Shown: positions 17,139 to 26,285, numbered from the stretch's first letter. The stretch: DNA of 64,000 bases from Paenibacillus alba (GCF_013204855.1 NZ_JABMKZ010000016.1:91674-155673), one strand, 5' to 3'. Program-made: numbers and translations. Notes: generated from the sequence alone by a model not told the origin.

Positions 17139-17396
17139 AAAAATCGTTTCTCCAAAGAAGTTTCTTGGATAAATGTTCAAACCAGATTTAATGAGAATAT
17201 TAAAAAGACGATGATAGATTTTTATGGAGAGGAAGGTTTACCAATCACTGTGAATGTTTGAGCCCTTCGCATATTAGAGAATATTTAATTGAAAAAGCGG
17301 TCAGTATTTTGTCTTTATATGGACGATAGACAGCGCGGAGCATTGAAATGGACTGCAAACGGGGGAAGCTGATGAAGTGGCTGAACGATGCCGGGG
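17139..17396. other. Spacer, no gene seen
   Basis: Between the HxlR gene and the end of the YetF gene. A short frame near 17145-17260 (SWINVQTRFNENIKKTMIDFYGEEGLPITVNV) looks protein-like and may be a gene fragment, but it has no start signal. Confidence 0.4.
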
Positions 17397-18101
17397 CTAA
17401 TCGATAGGTTTGTCAATGTGGTCCCGATAGTAGTCAAAATACAACTGATTTTGTGTACCTCTCACGGCATAAAATACATCGGATACGGACTTGCTCCGCT
17501 GCCGCAGCACCTGCTCCAGCCATTGGGCGGTCAGCCCGTTGTGAGCGAGATTGTCTTCCATGATTATGCCGTCCATAATCAGCTCGACAGGGAACGATTG
17601 AACGGTAGCGGCGTGTAGCTTCAGATCCTTGCGCGTCACCCACTCATACTCGCTTTTCTTCTTGACGGACAGCTTTCCGTGATCCTCCAAGCAAGCGTAC
17701 TCGACCTCCTCCATATTAAAAATATCTTTTTCGCGCAAAGATTGGGCCAGGGAGTCCAACGTGTAACGGATTTGTCGCATGTTGTCCTCGAGAATTTTGC
17801 CATTCTCGATAACGACGGTCGGAGTGCCGGATACCAATCGGTTCCATGCCCGGTTTTTGATCGCGATCTTGGACACTAGGAAAGAGATGCCGAAGAATAT
17901 CAGCAGCGATACGACGATGAGCCAATGGTTGAGCTTATCATTAAACGCCAAATTCGCCGCAATAGCGCCCAGCGTGATGCCGCTCACGAAGTCATGGAAG
18001 GTCATATTGGATATCGTCTGCTTGCCGAGAATTCTCGACGTGATCATGAGGAGGATAAAAGCGGCGATCGTTCGAAAGATAACTTCCACGTATGCTTGCA
18101 A
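17397..18101 (-). CDS. YetF/DUF421 membrane protein
   Basis: A 234-residue protein with AAGGAG upstream. Three N-terminal transmembrane helices (about 8-27, 35-52 and 58-77) precede a cytoplasmic domain with the DUF421 hallmarks GKQTISNMTFHDFVSGITLGAIAANLA and TVVIENGKILEDNMR..RYTLDSLAQSLREKDIFNMEEVEYACLEDHGKLSV. Family members such as YetF, YdfR and YrbG are spore or vegetative membrane proteins of Bacillus with unknown activity. The gene is monocistronic. Confidence 0.9.
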   Translation of the reverse strand: MQAYVEVIFRTIAAFILLMITSRILGKQTISNMTFHDFVSGITLGAIAANLAFNDKLNHWLIVVSLLIFFGISFLVSKIAIKNRAWNRLVSGTPTVVIENGKILEDNMRQIRYTLDSLAQSLREKDIFNMEEVEYACLEDHGKLSVKKKSEYEWVTRKDLKLHAATVQSFPVELIMDGIIMEDNLAHNGLTAQWLEQVLRQRSKSVSDVFYAVRGTQNQLYFDYYRDHIDKPID

Positions 18102-18603
18102 TGGTTGGGCTCCTTCTTTTAATTTCTGGAAACTGTCGTGTGGCTCGATAATACACTATTAACGGTTGCAGTCGGTGTTATAACTCTTTAACATTGTTTC
18201 GGGATGCAAAGGAAAGGTCATATCATAAGAATGGCCTTAGACTTGCCTTTATAGACGGCGCGAAGTACCTTAAATTAAAATATTTGTGGATGTAACTGAG
18301 TTTAGAATGAGTTTTGATAGTTGATCTTAAAACGAAGGAGCTTGCGCGGCAAGCTCCTTTCGCATTTTGTGCTCCCCTGTTAAGCTGAACCTTACCACAA
18401 GTAGTGGTAAAGCAGAGAGTAGAAGTAGTAGTTGATTTTATTGGAAAAGATTTCTATAGGAGGGGATAAAACATTATTAAAGCACGATTTTATTTATAAA
18501 AGTAAAGGGAGGATTAATATTGCAAAATTACACTTGCCCATGTTGTGGTTATAAGACTTTGGAAAGTGATGGTTAATAACCATGTTGCATCAGGGCCGTA
18601 AAA
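18102..18603. other. Spacer with hairpin, dispersed motif and gene relic
   Basis: The region contains a perfect hairpin, AAGGAGCTTGC/GCAAGCTCCTT (18335-18359), a copy of the dispersed motif (GTTAAGCTGAACCTTACCACAAGTAG, 18379-18404) and a 19-codon remnant of a CPCC protein (18520-18576). A similar block, including the CTTTCGCATTTT lead-in, recurs near 19809-19862. Confidence 0.6.
18520..18576 (+). pseudogene. Truncated CPCC-family cysteine-rich protein
   Basis: From a TTG at 18520, preceded by AAAGGGAGG, the frame reads LQNYTCPCCGYKTLESDG and stops. This is the usual N-terminus of the CPCC family of small Cys-rich proteins, which normally continue with a second CPxCxWExD motif. The rest is missing, and GC-rich foreign-looking sequence starts within 30 bases. 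Confidence 0.65.
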
Positions 18604-19494
18604 TCAACCGTCCGACGGGGCGTACTTACCCACGTCCGGCTCGAATGCCGCTCCACTCGCCAGGTCCAGCTCCACGTGGGTGGTTCCGCGATCGTCGGTC
18701 AGCACGATCATTCGCGACCCGACGACGGGAACGCGGTCGTCGCTGGTGCGCATGTGTGCTGGTACGACACGTGGAGCACCGTCAACGATATAATTTACCT
18801 CAACCGTGAAAATCGGCAAATTAAAGAGCCAACTGTTAGTAAAATTCACGGCGGTCAACGCCCCGGTGTATGACGAACCCTCCACGCGGAGTCGCTCGAT
18901 GTCCGCCTGACGCCGCCGGGCGTGGGCGATAGAGCCGGGCAACCGCAGGAGCGCGATGGCGGCCCAGAGGGCGAAGCTAGCTCCGACGACGGCGCCGAGT
19001 TCAAGCGGGATCGTCGGCGATGTCGCTATGGCCTCGAGGTCAAAGGGGCGCGATGGGTTGCTTGTCAGCGTCCAGAGCAGGAGGACTCCCGCGACTGCTG
19101 CGAGCCCTCCTGTTACCGATAGCGTCGAGAAAAGGCCCGCTACCCTGGTCTGTCCGAACTGCTCCATCGATAGCGAGTACACTGCACCGGTCATAACGAT
19201 CGCGACGAACAGCAGCAAAACGGCGACGCCCACTGTGACCGGATGACCGAGGAGCATGTTGATCGCCGGTGTCGGCGCCATGCCGAGCAGTGCGCCGAAC
19301 GGGACGGAACCTGTCAGCGCCCACAGTGCAGCGGCTGTAATCAGCCACGGTATCAGCGGAGCAGCGCGTCCGACGCGACGTCCCGGCCGGAGCATAGTCA
19401 TTCGTCCGTTCTTATCCGTGGTGGAGAAGAGCGGCAGCGTCTCGATATGTTCTTGCTGCCCGTGCTTCTGCTTACCCTCCCCAGCATCCCTCAT
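18604..19494 (-). CDS. GC-rich membrane protein, probably horizontally acquired
   Basis: A protein of 296 residues from the ATG at 19494, which lies eight bases after GGGAGGA. Four hydrophobic helices are visible (about 46-66, 80-105, 125-145 and 165-185), followed by a soluble C-terminal beta domain (FTVEVNYIVDGAPRVVPAHMRTSDDRVPVVGSRMIVL). Composition is rich in Ala, Arg, Val and Gly, and most third codon positions are G or C, unlike all neighbours. Both features are typical of actinobacterial proteins. I do not know the function. The gene lies just beyond a truncated CPCC relic and between two dispersed-motif copies. Confidence 0.7.
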   Translation of the reverse strand: MRDAGEGKQKHGQQEHIETLPLFSTTDKNGRMTMLRPGRRVGRAAPLIPWLITAAALWALTGSVPFGALLGMAPTPAINMLLGHPVTVGVAVLLLFVAIVMTGAVYSLSMEQFGQTRVAGLFSTLSVTGGLAAVAGVLLLWTLTSNPSRPFDLEAIATSPTIPLELGAVVGASFALWAAIALLRLPGSIAHARRRQADIERLRVEGSSYTGALTAVNFTNSWLFNLPIFTVEVNYIVDGAPRVVPAHMRTSDDRVPVVGSRMIVLTDDRGTTHVELDLASGAAFEPDVGKYAPSDG

Positions 19495-20010
19495 TGGCAT
19501 CGTCCTCCCGAGGAAGATACTCGCTCCCTGAGCGGCGGAGGGGGTTTCTTCCCTTTTTCTTCCTCATTATTGAACGGTTTTTTGTAGGTGTTATGATATT
19601 CTAGGTGCGGTAATAGAAAATTCAACTTCCTATTATCTTTGTACTCAGCCATACACAACTTCACCCCCCCGATATTTCATATCTATATTTTACCACTATA
19701 AGATTGTCCGCTGTAAATACTCCCAAAGTCACATGAATTTCAACATGGCGTGAGCAACTAACAGGTACGATAGTTGAACGGAACAAGCAGATCACCGCGC
19801 AGCAGCAATTCCTTTCGCATTTTTCGCTGATAGTATCGTTAAACTGAACCGTATCACAAGTGAGGCGAATTTTATTGAGTGGAAACAACGGGGTGTATCA
19901 TAACCAAAACACGAACGTTTATATCGAATCATTTTTGGTATAATACTTGGTAGAGAAAGAAGATTAAATTTCTGTTTTTAGAAAATAATGAAATAAAAGG
20001 AGAGATGAAA
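19495..20010. other. Spacer with dispersed motif copy and promoter
   Basis: GC-rich sequence continues to about 19560, then composition returns to the genome norm. A dispersed motif copy (GTTAAACTGAACCGTATCACAAGTG) spans 19838-19862. An extended -10 promoter (TGGTATAAT, ending 19944) precedes the next gene. No gene seen. Confidence 0.55.
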
Positions 20011-20472
20011 ATGTCATATATCGTCGATTTTAAAAATGTATCTACAATAGGTTTAGAGTCTTCACCTGTAGCAGATGCGCTTGCTGGTTTACGTGCTAAT
20101 GAAGCCCGTTACTTCATGAATAAATACAAACATGAATTTACGGTTGTACTAGCTAGCGACAGTCAGGACAATCTTGATTATGTGAACCGAGTTTTGAAAG
20201 AACGTGATATTGCATTTGCGGCCAAACCTTTGGAAACGTCGCGTTTTCAAGTGGAAAATATCCAATTTACCTACGTCTTTTATGAGGATGGTCTTGGGAT
20301 CAATGTCATGTATACGGTTGATGACCCTAAGAAGCGGGCTGTTGGTTTTAAGCTTTCTGAGGGGATGGAGGTACCACAGGAGTTGGAAGGGAAGTTTAAG
20401 TTTGCTAGACAGAAGTCTAAACTAGCTGGAACAATTCGGGGCTCGTATTTTGTGATTAAGGGACAATATTAA
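20011..20472 (+). CDS. Conserved hypothetical cytoplasmic protein
   Basis: A 153-residue protein beginning MSYIVDFKNVSTIGLESS, with AAAGGAGAG seven bases upstream; an ATG at 20005 is too close to it. The sequence is an even mix of beta strands and helices, with no signal peptide, membrane segment or catalytic motif I recognise. The last third (FKFARQKSKLAGTIRGSYFVIKGQY) is basic. It has its own extended -10 promoter and appears monocistronic, with a hairpin array and terminator downstream. Function unknown. Confidence 0.75.
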   Translation: MSYIVDFKNVSTIGLESSPVADALAGLRANEARYFMNKYKHEFTVVLASDSQDNLDYVNRVLKERDIAFAAKPLETSRFQVENIQFTYVFYEDGLGINVMYTVDDPKKRAVGFKLSEGMEVPQELEGKFKFARQKSKLAGTIRGSYFVIKGQY

Positions 20473-20567
20473 AGTAAGCTAATGCGCAAGTGGACGAATC
20501 TACGGCATCAAAGAGGCTGTCCCAAAAGCCAAGATTGTGTTTAGCGTCGGCCACCTGGTAGTAAAAA

Positions 20568-20746
20568 CCTGCAAAAATGCAGGCTTTCTCTGCAATAATC
20601 CCTTGAAATGTTAAAAAAGATGCAATTGTGCAGGCTCTTTAGACATCTTTATCCTGAAATGGAAAATAAATCAGAAAAAGATGCATTATCGCAGGAATTT
20701 GCCTCCAACAGATGAAATCCAGCCTAAAAAGATGCACATTCGCAGG
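20568..20746 (+). repeat. Four-unit hairpin repeat array
   Basis: Four 16-bp units lie at 20568 (CCTGCAAAAATGCAGG), 20619 (GATGCAATTGTGCAGG), 20680 (GATGCATTATCGCAGG) and 20731 (GATGCACATTCGCAGG). The start-to-start distances are 51, 61 and 51 bp. Each unit is followed by a T-rich stretch, so each resembles a mini terminator. Related arrays occur at 50027 and 63786. Confidence 0.8.
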
Positions 20747-20773
20747 CTTTTCTTCTTTTCAGATGATTTTGTT

Positions 20774-20826
20774 AAAAGAGGGTGTCCCATAAGTCATAGA
20801 AATGACTGGGGACACCCTCTTTTTTT
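20774..20826. terminator. Strong bidirectional terminator
   Basis: AGAGGGTGTCCC pairs with GGGACACCCTCT, with T and A runs on the two sides. It separates the convergent genes ending at 20472 and 20835. Confidence 0.92.
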
Positions 20827-20834
20827 CTGCTGCG

Positions 20835-22595
20835 TTAAAATAACGTGATGCCATACTCCTCGATTTTACGATATAAAGTCGTTCTTCCGATCCTGAGTTG
20901 CCCGGCCGCCTTACTGAGGTTCCATTCCGAGGCCTTCAGCGCCTTCTTAATCGCGGTGATTTCCGCATCCTTCAAAGTGGATGGCTGATCTTCGCCGGAC
21001 TTTGGCTGCACGGCTTCTTCGGGCTCTTCTAACGTTAGATGCTCAGCGTCAATCGCCTGTTCTCCAGCTAGGAAGATCGCTTGCATAAGAACGCCGTTAA
21101 GCTCTCTTATATTGCCTGGCCAGCTGTAAGTTAACAGCTTATGCTGTGCTTTTTCCGTCAGGAATGGACATGGGAAAGGCTGCTTCTGGAGGAAATGAAC
21201 GGCTAAGGCGAGAATATCGCTTCTCTCCCGTAATGCCGGCAGCGTAAGGTGTATACCCTTCAGCCGGTAATACAGATCGGCGCGGAATCGGCCAGCTTTC
21301 ACCTCTGCGGCCAAATCTTTATTCGTTGCCGCAATGACTCTCGCATCAATCGCCTTGTTCTTCGAGCTTCCAATCGGTGTAATCGTGCCTTCTTGGAGCA
21401 CTCTTAATAAAGCGGCTTGAGCTCGAAGAGGCATGTCGCCTATTTCATCCAAGAAAATAGTGCCCTTGTGCGCGGCCTCGAATTTGCCGACATTGCCGTC
21501 CTTGTTCGCTCCCGTGAATGCGCCGCGAGCATATCCGAACAATTCGCTCTCGATCAGGCTGTCCGGAATAGCACTGCAATTCAGTGCAATGAACGGCTCT
21601 GCCGAACGGGGGCTTGCGGTATGAATGGATTGTGCGAACAGTTCCTTCCCCACGCCGCTTTCACCCAGCAATAAGACAGGGAAGTCGGTCACGGCCGCTT
21701 TCTTCGCAAGCTCAATCTTTTGGATGATCGTGGGACATGTCCCGACGATATCTCTAAATGTGTATAAGCGCTGTCCGTTTGCAGTCTGCTTGGCAATGGA
21801 GACGGACTGCCATAGCTTCGGATGCTCATTATGAATCGTTTCTACCGAGAAGCCGTCCAGCTTCGTAAGCTCCTTGCCGATGGCGTCACTGCCGACGATG
21901 CGGATGGCCGCATTGTTGGCACGAAGGATTCGGTTATCCTGGCTGAGAGAGAGCAGCGGCAATGGATGATTTAATGCGGTATGCTCGAGTTCTCTTAGGG
22001 TAATGAGATGTTCTTTCTTTGACTCTTCTAGCAGTAGTTTGTTTTGCAGGGAAAATGCTGCCATGCACGCAAGCGTAGACGTATACGCGTGGTAATGCTC
22101 CTGTTTGCCGCTAATATTGATGACGCCGATCAGCTCGCCGATGGAGTTGAAGATGGGGGCCGAGGCGCAGGTTAAGAAGCGATTGGAGCTGAAATAATGC
22201 TCTTCGGCATGTACGCGTACGGGCTTTTTGTCTGCGAGGGCGACTCCAATGGCATTCGTTCCCTTTCTTTTCTCAGCCCAATTAGCTCCTACCTGCAATT
22301 GAACCGCTAACGCACGGCGAGAGAAATCGACATCGCCGACTGTGTGAATGATGGTTCCTTCCGAATCGATAAGCAGCGCCATCTGGCCGGATTGCTTGAT
22401 GCCGACGTTCATTTGCTCGAATATTTGCTCTGCGTAATGTATGGTTTGCTCGTTCTGTCTTAATAAAGTGTGTATGTGGCTTCCAGTTAAGATGTCATCG
22501 TCAACAGGGTCATTTGGCTTTAAACCAAGTTCGTGACAGCGCTTCCAAGATAATGACGCTGCTTCGGATAGAAATTTATTTTCTATGGGTAGCAA
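20835..22595 (-). CDS. Sigma-54-dependent activator, AcoR-like
   Basis: A 586-residue bacterial enhancer-binding protein. The N-terminus (about 60-190) is a GAF sensor domain, and residues about 195-270 are PAS-like. The AAA+ sigma-54 domain (about 285-510) has Walker A GESGVGKE, the loop ELFGYARGAFTGA that contacts sigma-54, and Walker B GTIFLDEIGD. A Fis-type helix-turn-helix ends the protein (EWNLSKAAGQLRIGRTTLYRKI). AcoR-type activators respond to acetoin or aldehydes. It is divergent from aldehyde dehydrogenase, whose promoter has a sigma-54 box, and should activate it. AGGTGAT precedes the start. Confidence 0.93.
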   Translation of the reverse strand: MLPIENKFLSEAASLSWKRCHELGLKPNDPVDDDILTGSHIHTLLRQNEQTIHYAEQIFEQMNVGIKQSGQMALLIDSEGTIIHTVGDVDFSRRALAVQLQVGANWAEKRKGTNAIGVALADKKPVRVHAEEHYFSSNRFLTCASAPIFNSIGELIGVINISGKQEHYHAYTSTLACMAAFSLQNKLLLEESKKEHLITLRELEHTALNHPLPLLSLSQDNRILRANNAAIRIVGSDAIGKELTKLDGFSVETIHNEHPKLWQSVSIAKQTANGQRLYTFRDIVGTCPTIIQKIELAKKAAVTDFPVLLLGESGVGKELFAQSIHTASPRSAEPFIALNCSAIPDSLIESELFGYARGAFTGANKDGNVGKFEAAHKGTIFLDEIGDMPLRAQAALLRVLQEGTITPIGSSKNKAIDARVIAATNKDLAAEVKAGRFRADLYYRLKGIHLTLPALRERSDILALAVHFLQKQPFPCPFLTEKAQHKLLTYSWPGNIRELNGVLMQAIFLAGEQAIDAEHLTLEEPEEAVQPKSGEDQPSTLKDAEITAIKKALKASEWNLSKAAGQLRIGRTTLYRKIEEYGITLF

Positions 22596-22674
22596 AAGAT
22601 CACCTCCACTGTAAACGGTCTCCTAATCCGATCATACCATAGTCGCTTATATTAGTGGAGAAGTGGAAATAGAA

Positions 22675-22737
22675 TGTTCCGAAATGGAACACTTTCATTG
22701 TATCAGAAAGGAACAATTGGAATAAAGCGCTTCCAAT
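22675..22737. promoter_or_regulatory. Enhancer (UAS) candidates for the sigma-54 activator
   Basis: Two inverted repeats lie 30-110 bp upstream of the -24/-12 promoter: TGTTCCGAAATGGAACA (22675-22691) and ATTGGAA...TTCCAAT (22716-22737). Both contain TTCC/GGAA half-sites. This is the expected position for binding of the divergently encoded activator. Confidence 0.6.
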
Positions 22738-22766
22738 ATAACCCGATATAACGGCATTCAATAAGT

Positions 22767-22781
22767 TGGCACGATTCTTGC
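22767..22781 (+). promoter_or_regulatory. Sigma-54 (-24/-12) promoter
   Basis: TTGGCACGATTCTTGCT matches the sigma-54 consensus TTGGCACN5TTGCT at every fixed position. It lies about 45 bases before the aldehyde dehydrogenase start. Confidence 0.92.
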
Positions 22782-22822
22782 TTATTAATTTAATGTAATC
22801 CATTTTAAGGAGGCTGAGCTTT

Positions 22823-24343
22823 ATGATTTATGCACAACCTGGACAAAACGGATCAAAGGTTACATTCAAAAAACGCTACGAAAACTTTATCGGAGGACAG
22901 TGGGTCGCGCCTGTTAAGGGTGAATACTTCGAGAATCCGTCTCCTGTTAATAACCGCATTTTTTGCGAGGTTCCACGATCTACATCCGAGGATATCGAGC
23001 TGGCCTTAGACGCGGCGCATGCTGCGAAGGACGCATGGGGCCGTACGTCCGTTGCCGAGCGTGCTGTTATTCTGAACAAAATTGCCGATCGTATGGAAGC
23101 TAATTTGGAAATGCTGGCGGTGGCCGAAACCTGGGATAACGGCAAGCCGGTTCGGGAAACGCTGGCAGCCGACCTGCCGCTGGCGATTGATCACTTCCGC
23201 TATTTTGCAGGGAGCATTCGCGCTCAGGAAGGCTCGCTCAGCCAATTGGATGATCATATGGTGGCGTATCATTTCCATGAGCCGCTGGGAGTCGTCGGCC
23301 AGATTATACCGTGGAACTTCCCGCTGCTGATGGCGACATGGAAGCTTGCTCCGGCTCTTGCGGCCGGGAATGCAATCGTCCTGAAGCCCGCTGAGCAGAC
23401 GCCGGCATCCATTCTGGTGCTGATGGAGCTTATCCAAGATCTGCTGCCCCCGGGTGTACTCAATATCGTCAACGGTTTTGGACTTGAAGCCGGCAAACCG
23501 CTTGCCTCGAGTACCCGGATTTCGAAGATCGCCTTCACCGGCGAGACAACGACAGGCCGTTTAATTATGCAGTATGCTTCGCAAAACCTAATACCGGTCA
23601 CCTTGGAGCTGGGTGGAAAGTCGCCGAATATTTTCTTCGAGGATGTGGTTGCGCGCGATGACGCCTTCTTCAATAAAGCGCTCGAAGGCTTTGCAATGTT
23701 CGCCCTGAATCAAGGAGAAGTCTGTACCAGTCCGTCTCGCGCGTTGATTCAGGAATCGATCTATGATCAATTTATGGAAAGAGCCTTAAAGCGCGTCGCT
23801 GCGATCAAACAGGGCAACCCTCTCGATACGGAAACGATGATTGGGGCTCAGGCCTCCACCGAGCAGGTTGAGAAAATTATGAGCTATATCGATATTGGCG
23901 GGCAGGAAGGCGCGGAATGCCTAATCGGCGGTAAACGGGCAACGGTTGAAGGTGATCTATCCGAAGGCTACTATATTCAGCCAACCGTTCTGAAGGGTCA
24001 CAACAAAATGAGAATCTTCCAGGAGGAGATATTCGGACCGGTCCTCTCCGTCACGACGTTCAAGGATCAGGAGGAGGCGTTGGCGCTCGCTAATGACACG
24101 CTCTATGGACTTGGATCCGGCGTATGGACGCGCGATATGAACACGGCTTACCGAATGGGGCGCGGCATTCAAGCTGGCCGCGTATGGACGAACTGCTACC
24201 ATGCTTATCCTGCTCATGCTGCCTTCGGCGGCTATAAGACCTCTGGTATTGGCCGCGAGAATCACAAGATGATGCTCTCGCATTACCAGCAAACGAAAAA
24301 TCTGCTCGTCAGCTACAGCCCTGACGCTCTTGGCTTCTTCTAA
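22823..24343 (+). CDS. NAD-dependent acetaldehyde/aldehyde dehydrogenase (AcoD/ExaC type)
   Basis: A 506-residue aldehyde dehydrogenase superfamily enzyme that oxidises aldehydes to acids with NAD. The catalytic Cys is C301 in [11 protein letters not shown] and the general base is Glu in LELGGKSPN. The cofactor motif FTGETTTGR and the C-terminal [18 protein letters not shown] tail are those of the AcoD/ExaC group. AAGGAGG lies upstream. The sigma-54 promoter and the AcoR-like divergent activator suggest induction by acetoin, ethanol or an aldehyde. The gene is followed after 15 bases by DUF779, a common partner of this dehydrogenase group. Confidence 0.95.
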   Translation: MIYAQPGQNGSKVTFKKRYENFIGGQWVAPVKGEYFENPSPVNNRIFCEVPRSTSEDIELALDAAHAAKDAWGRTSVAERAVILNKIADRMEANLEMLAVAETWDNGKPVRETLAADLPLAIDHFRYFAGSIRAQEGSLSQLDDHMVAYHFHEPLGVVGQIIPWNFPLLMATWKLAPALAAGNAIVLKPAEQTPASILVLMELIQDLLPPGVLNIVNGFGLEAGKPLASSTRISKIAFTGETTTGRLIMQYASQNLIPVTLELGGKSPNIFFEDVVARDDAFFNKALEGFAMFALNQGEVCTSPSRALIQESIYDQFMERALKRVAAIKQGNPLDTETMIGAQASTEQVEKIMSYIDIGGQEGAECLIGGKRATVEGDLSEGYYIQPTVLKGHNKMRIFQEEIFGPVLSVTTFKDQEEALALANDTLYGLGSGVWTRDMNTAYRMGRGIQAGRVWTNCYHAYPAHAAFGGYKTSGIGRENHKMMLSHYQQTKNLLVSYSPDALGFF

Positions 24344-24358
24344 GAGGAGAGCGATACG

Positions 24359-24724
24359 ATGACAACGGAAGTGAGCAAGGTTGTTGCTACCGATACAGCG
24401 CTAGCGCTAATCGAAAAGGTAAAGGCGAAGCATGGCCCCGTCATGTTCCATCAATCTGGGGGTTGCTGCGACGGCAGCTCTCCGATGTGTTACGCGCAAG
24501 GGGAGTTTCTGATCGGCGAGAGCGATGTATGGCTAGGGGACATAGGTGACGCACCTTTCTACATGAGCAAGGCCCAATACGAGTATTGGCGGAATACGCA
24601 ACTCATCATCGATGTCGTACCTGGCAGAGGCGGGATGTTCTCGCTTGAAGGGCCGGAAGGCCAGCGTTTTCTGACCCGCTCGAGGATGTTCACGGATGAG
24701 GAGCGGCGTGTGCTAGGTTTCTAA
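24359..24724 (+). CDS. DUF779 protein
   Basis: A 121-residue protein starting with an AAGAGGAGAG binding site, 15 bases after the dehydrogenase and surely co-transcribed. The core FHQSGGCCDGSSPMCYAQGEF with its clustered cysteines, followed by GDIGDAPFYMSKAQYEYW, is the DUF779 signature. The CC..C arrangement could bind a metal. Its repeated pairing with acetaldehyde dehydrogenases points to a helper role in aldehyde oxidation, but this is not established. Confidence 0.92.
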   Translation: MTTEVSKVVATDTALALIEKVKAKHGPVMFHQSGGCCDGSSPMCYAQGEFLIGESDVWLGDIGDAPFYMSKAQYEYWRNTQLIIDVVPGRGGMFSLEGPEGQRFLTRSRMFTDEERRVLGF

Positions 24725-24749
24725 GCTTTATATTTGCAAGGATCAAGTT

Positions 24750-24789
24750 CCCTGTTTCCTTCCATGGCGAAGGGGCAGGGTTTATTTTC
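24750..24789 (+). terminator. Terminator between DUF779 gene and rpoN
   Basis: CCCTG..CCTTC pairs with GAAGG..CAGGG, followed by TTTATTTT. It separates the sigma-54-controlled operon from rpoN, which has its own TATAAT at 24817-24822. Confidence 0.8.
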
Positions 24790-24865
24790 TTATAGCTTCT
24801 GTCAGAAACCAGTGAATATAATAGTGTTAAGCTCTTGCAATCAAAAACCAAGGAGGAGAATGCAT

Positions 24866-26170
24866 ATGGAAATCTTATTGACCGCTGAGCAGGAACAAAA
24901 GCTGCAGCTTACGCCCCAGATGCGGCAGTCTATGGAAATCCTGCATATGTCCTCCATGGATTTGAATGAATTTATTAAGCAGCAAGCGATGGATAATCCT
25001 TTTATTGAGCTTCAACCCGTTAAGAATATCCCCATAATACGCCATGCAGGCAGCTCTGAACAAGATTGGTGGCTCAATGTCGATCTTTCAAGCGAGACAA
25101 CATTAGAATCGGTATTGCTTGAGCAGCTAACCTATATGAAGCTTGATCCTGCTCTCCTAGCTCTGTGCAAATGGATCATCGGCAATCTGGACGATAAGGG
25201 CTATCTCCTCCATTCCATAGAGGAAATCTCTGACTTTAAGGGTGCTTCTTTAAGTCGGGTGCGTGAGGCTGTCGGCGTCGTTCAAGGCTTAGAGCCATAT
25301 GGTGTGGGGGCTTCAACATTAGAGGAGTGCCTTATTCTTCAATTGCGGCAGGAGCTGGAGGGAGATCCTTTAGTTTTTAACCTAGTCCAGTATGATTTGC
25401 TTAGCATCGCAGAAGGAAGGTTCCGACAGCTAGCGGAGAAGTACGAAACAGACCTTGCGAAAATTAAAGCAGCCATACAGAAAATAAGCTCGCTCAAACC
25501 CAAGCCAGGGGCTTTATATAGTAGGGGTAAGACGCCTTATATCATACCTGATCTTCAGCTTAAGCAGGTTGAAGGGAAGTACGAAGTGTTCCTTGAGAGC
25601 AGTTTTCTGCCAGCCATCACTCTGAGTGGTTCCTACTTTAGTATGATGGAGCAGATAGCCCCAGGGGATGTCCACCGTTATTTGAAGAAAAACTGGCAAG
25701 CGGCGAGAGGGCTGATCGATAGTATTGAGCGAAGAAAGGTGACGCTGCTCAAGGTGGCTGGCGTTATTTTTCAGTTGCAGGCGGGGTTTTGCGAGAAAGG
25801 CTCCTCTTCTATTCGGCCGATGTCCATGAAGCAGGTTGCCGAAGCGCTGCGCGTGCATGAGTCAACAATTAGCCGCACTGTTAGCCATAAGTATATTCGA
25901 ACGCCGTGGGGACTTTTTGAGCTAAAGCATTTCTTCTCGTCCTCTATTAAACAGGCTGACGGAACAACGGTTTCGGCGATCTACATCAAGGAGCGAATTC
26001 GGGCATGCATCTCATCAGAGAAGCCGGCTTCGCCGTTATCTGATCAACAAATTGCATCCCTTCTGGCAAGCGAGGGGTTACTGATCTCACGTAGAACGGT
26101 GACCAAGTATAGAGAGCAAATGAACTTGCAGTCCTCTATGAGGAGAAGAAATCATCAGTCGCGAGTTTGA
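24866..26170 (+). CDS. rpoN: RNA polymerase sigma-54 factor
   Basis: A 434-residue sigma-54 (SigL). The start at 24866 is chosen because AGGAGGAG lies seven bases upstream. Region I is Gln-rich and Leu-rich (LTAEQEQKLQLTPQMRQSMEILHMSSMDLNEFI). The core-binding region follows, then a helix-turn-helix (KQVAEALRVHESTISRTVSHKYIRTPWGLFELKHFF). The RpoN box that reads the -24 element is SRRTVTKYRE near the C-terminus. It sits beside a sigma-54 promoter and activator, making this a compact sigma-54 locus. Confidence 0.97.
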   Translation: MEILLTAEQEQKLQLTPQMRQSMEILHMSSMDLNEFIKQQAMDNPFIELQPVKNIPIIRHAGSSEQDWWLNVDLSSETTLESVLLEQLTYMKLDPALLALCKWIIGNLDDKGYLLHSIEEISDFKGASLSRVREAVGVVQGLEPYGVGASTLEECLILQLRQELEGDPLVFNLVQYDLLSIAEGRFRQLAEKYETDLAKIKAAIQKISSLKPKPGALYSRGKTPYIIPDLQLKQVEGKYEVFLESSFLPAITLSGSYFSMMEQIAPGDVHRYLKKNWQAARGLIDSIERRKVTLLKVAGVIFQLQAGFCEKGSSSIRPMSMKQVAEALRVHESTISRTVSHKYIRTPWGLFELKHFFSSSIKQADGTTVSAIYIKERIRACISSEKPASPLSDQQIASLLASEGLLISRRTVTKYREQMNLQSSMRRRNHQSRV

Positions 26171-26239
26171 TGAGTGAGACAGAAAGGGTGCCTAAATCAG
26201 GCGTCGAGCTGCCACTACTCAAAAGTCATACACAAATCG

Positions 26240-26285
26240 AAGAAGATGTGATGTAGGTATTTAACCCTGCATCTCATCTTCTTTA
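26240..26285 (+). terminator. Terminator after rpoN
   Basis: AGAAGATGTGATGTAGG pairs with CCTGCATCTCATCTTCT, followed by T residues. Confidence 0.88.
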
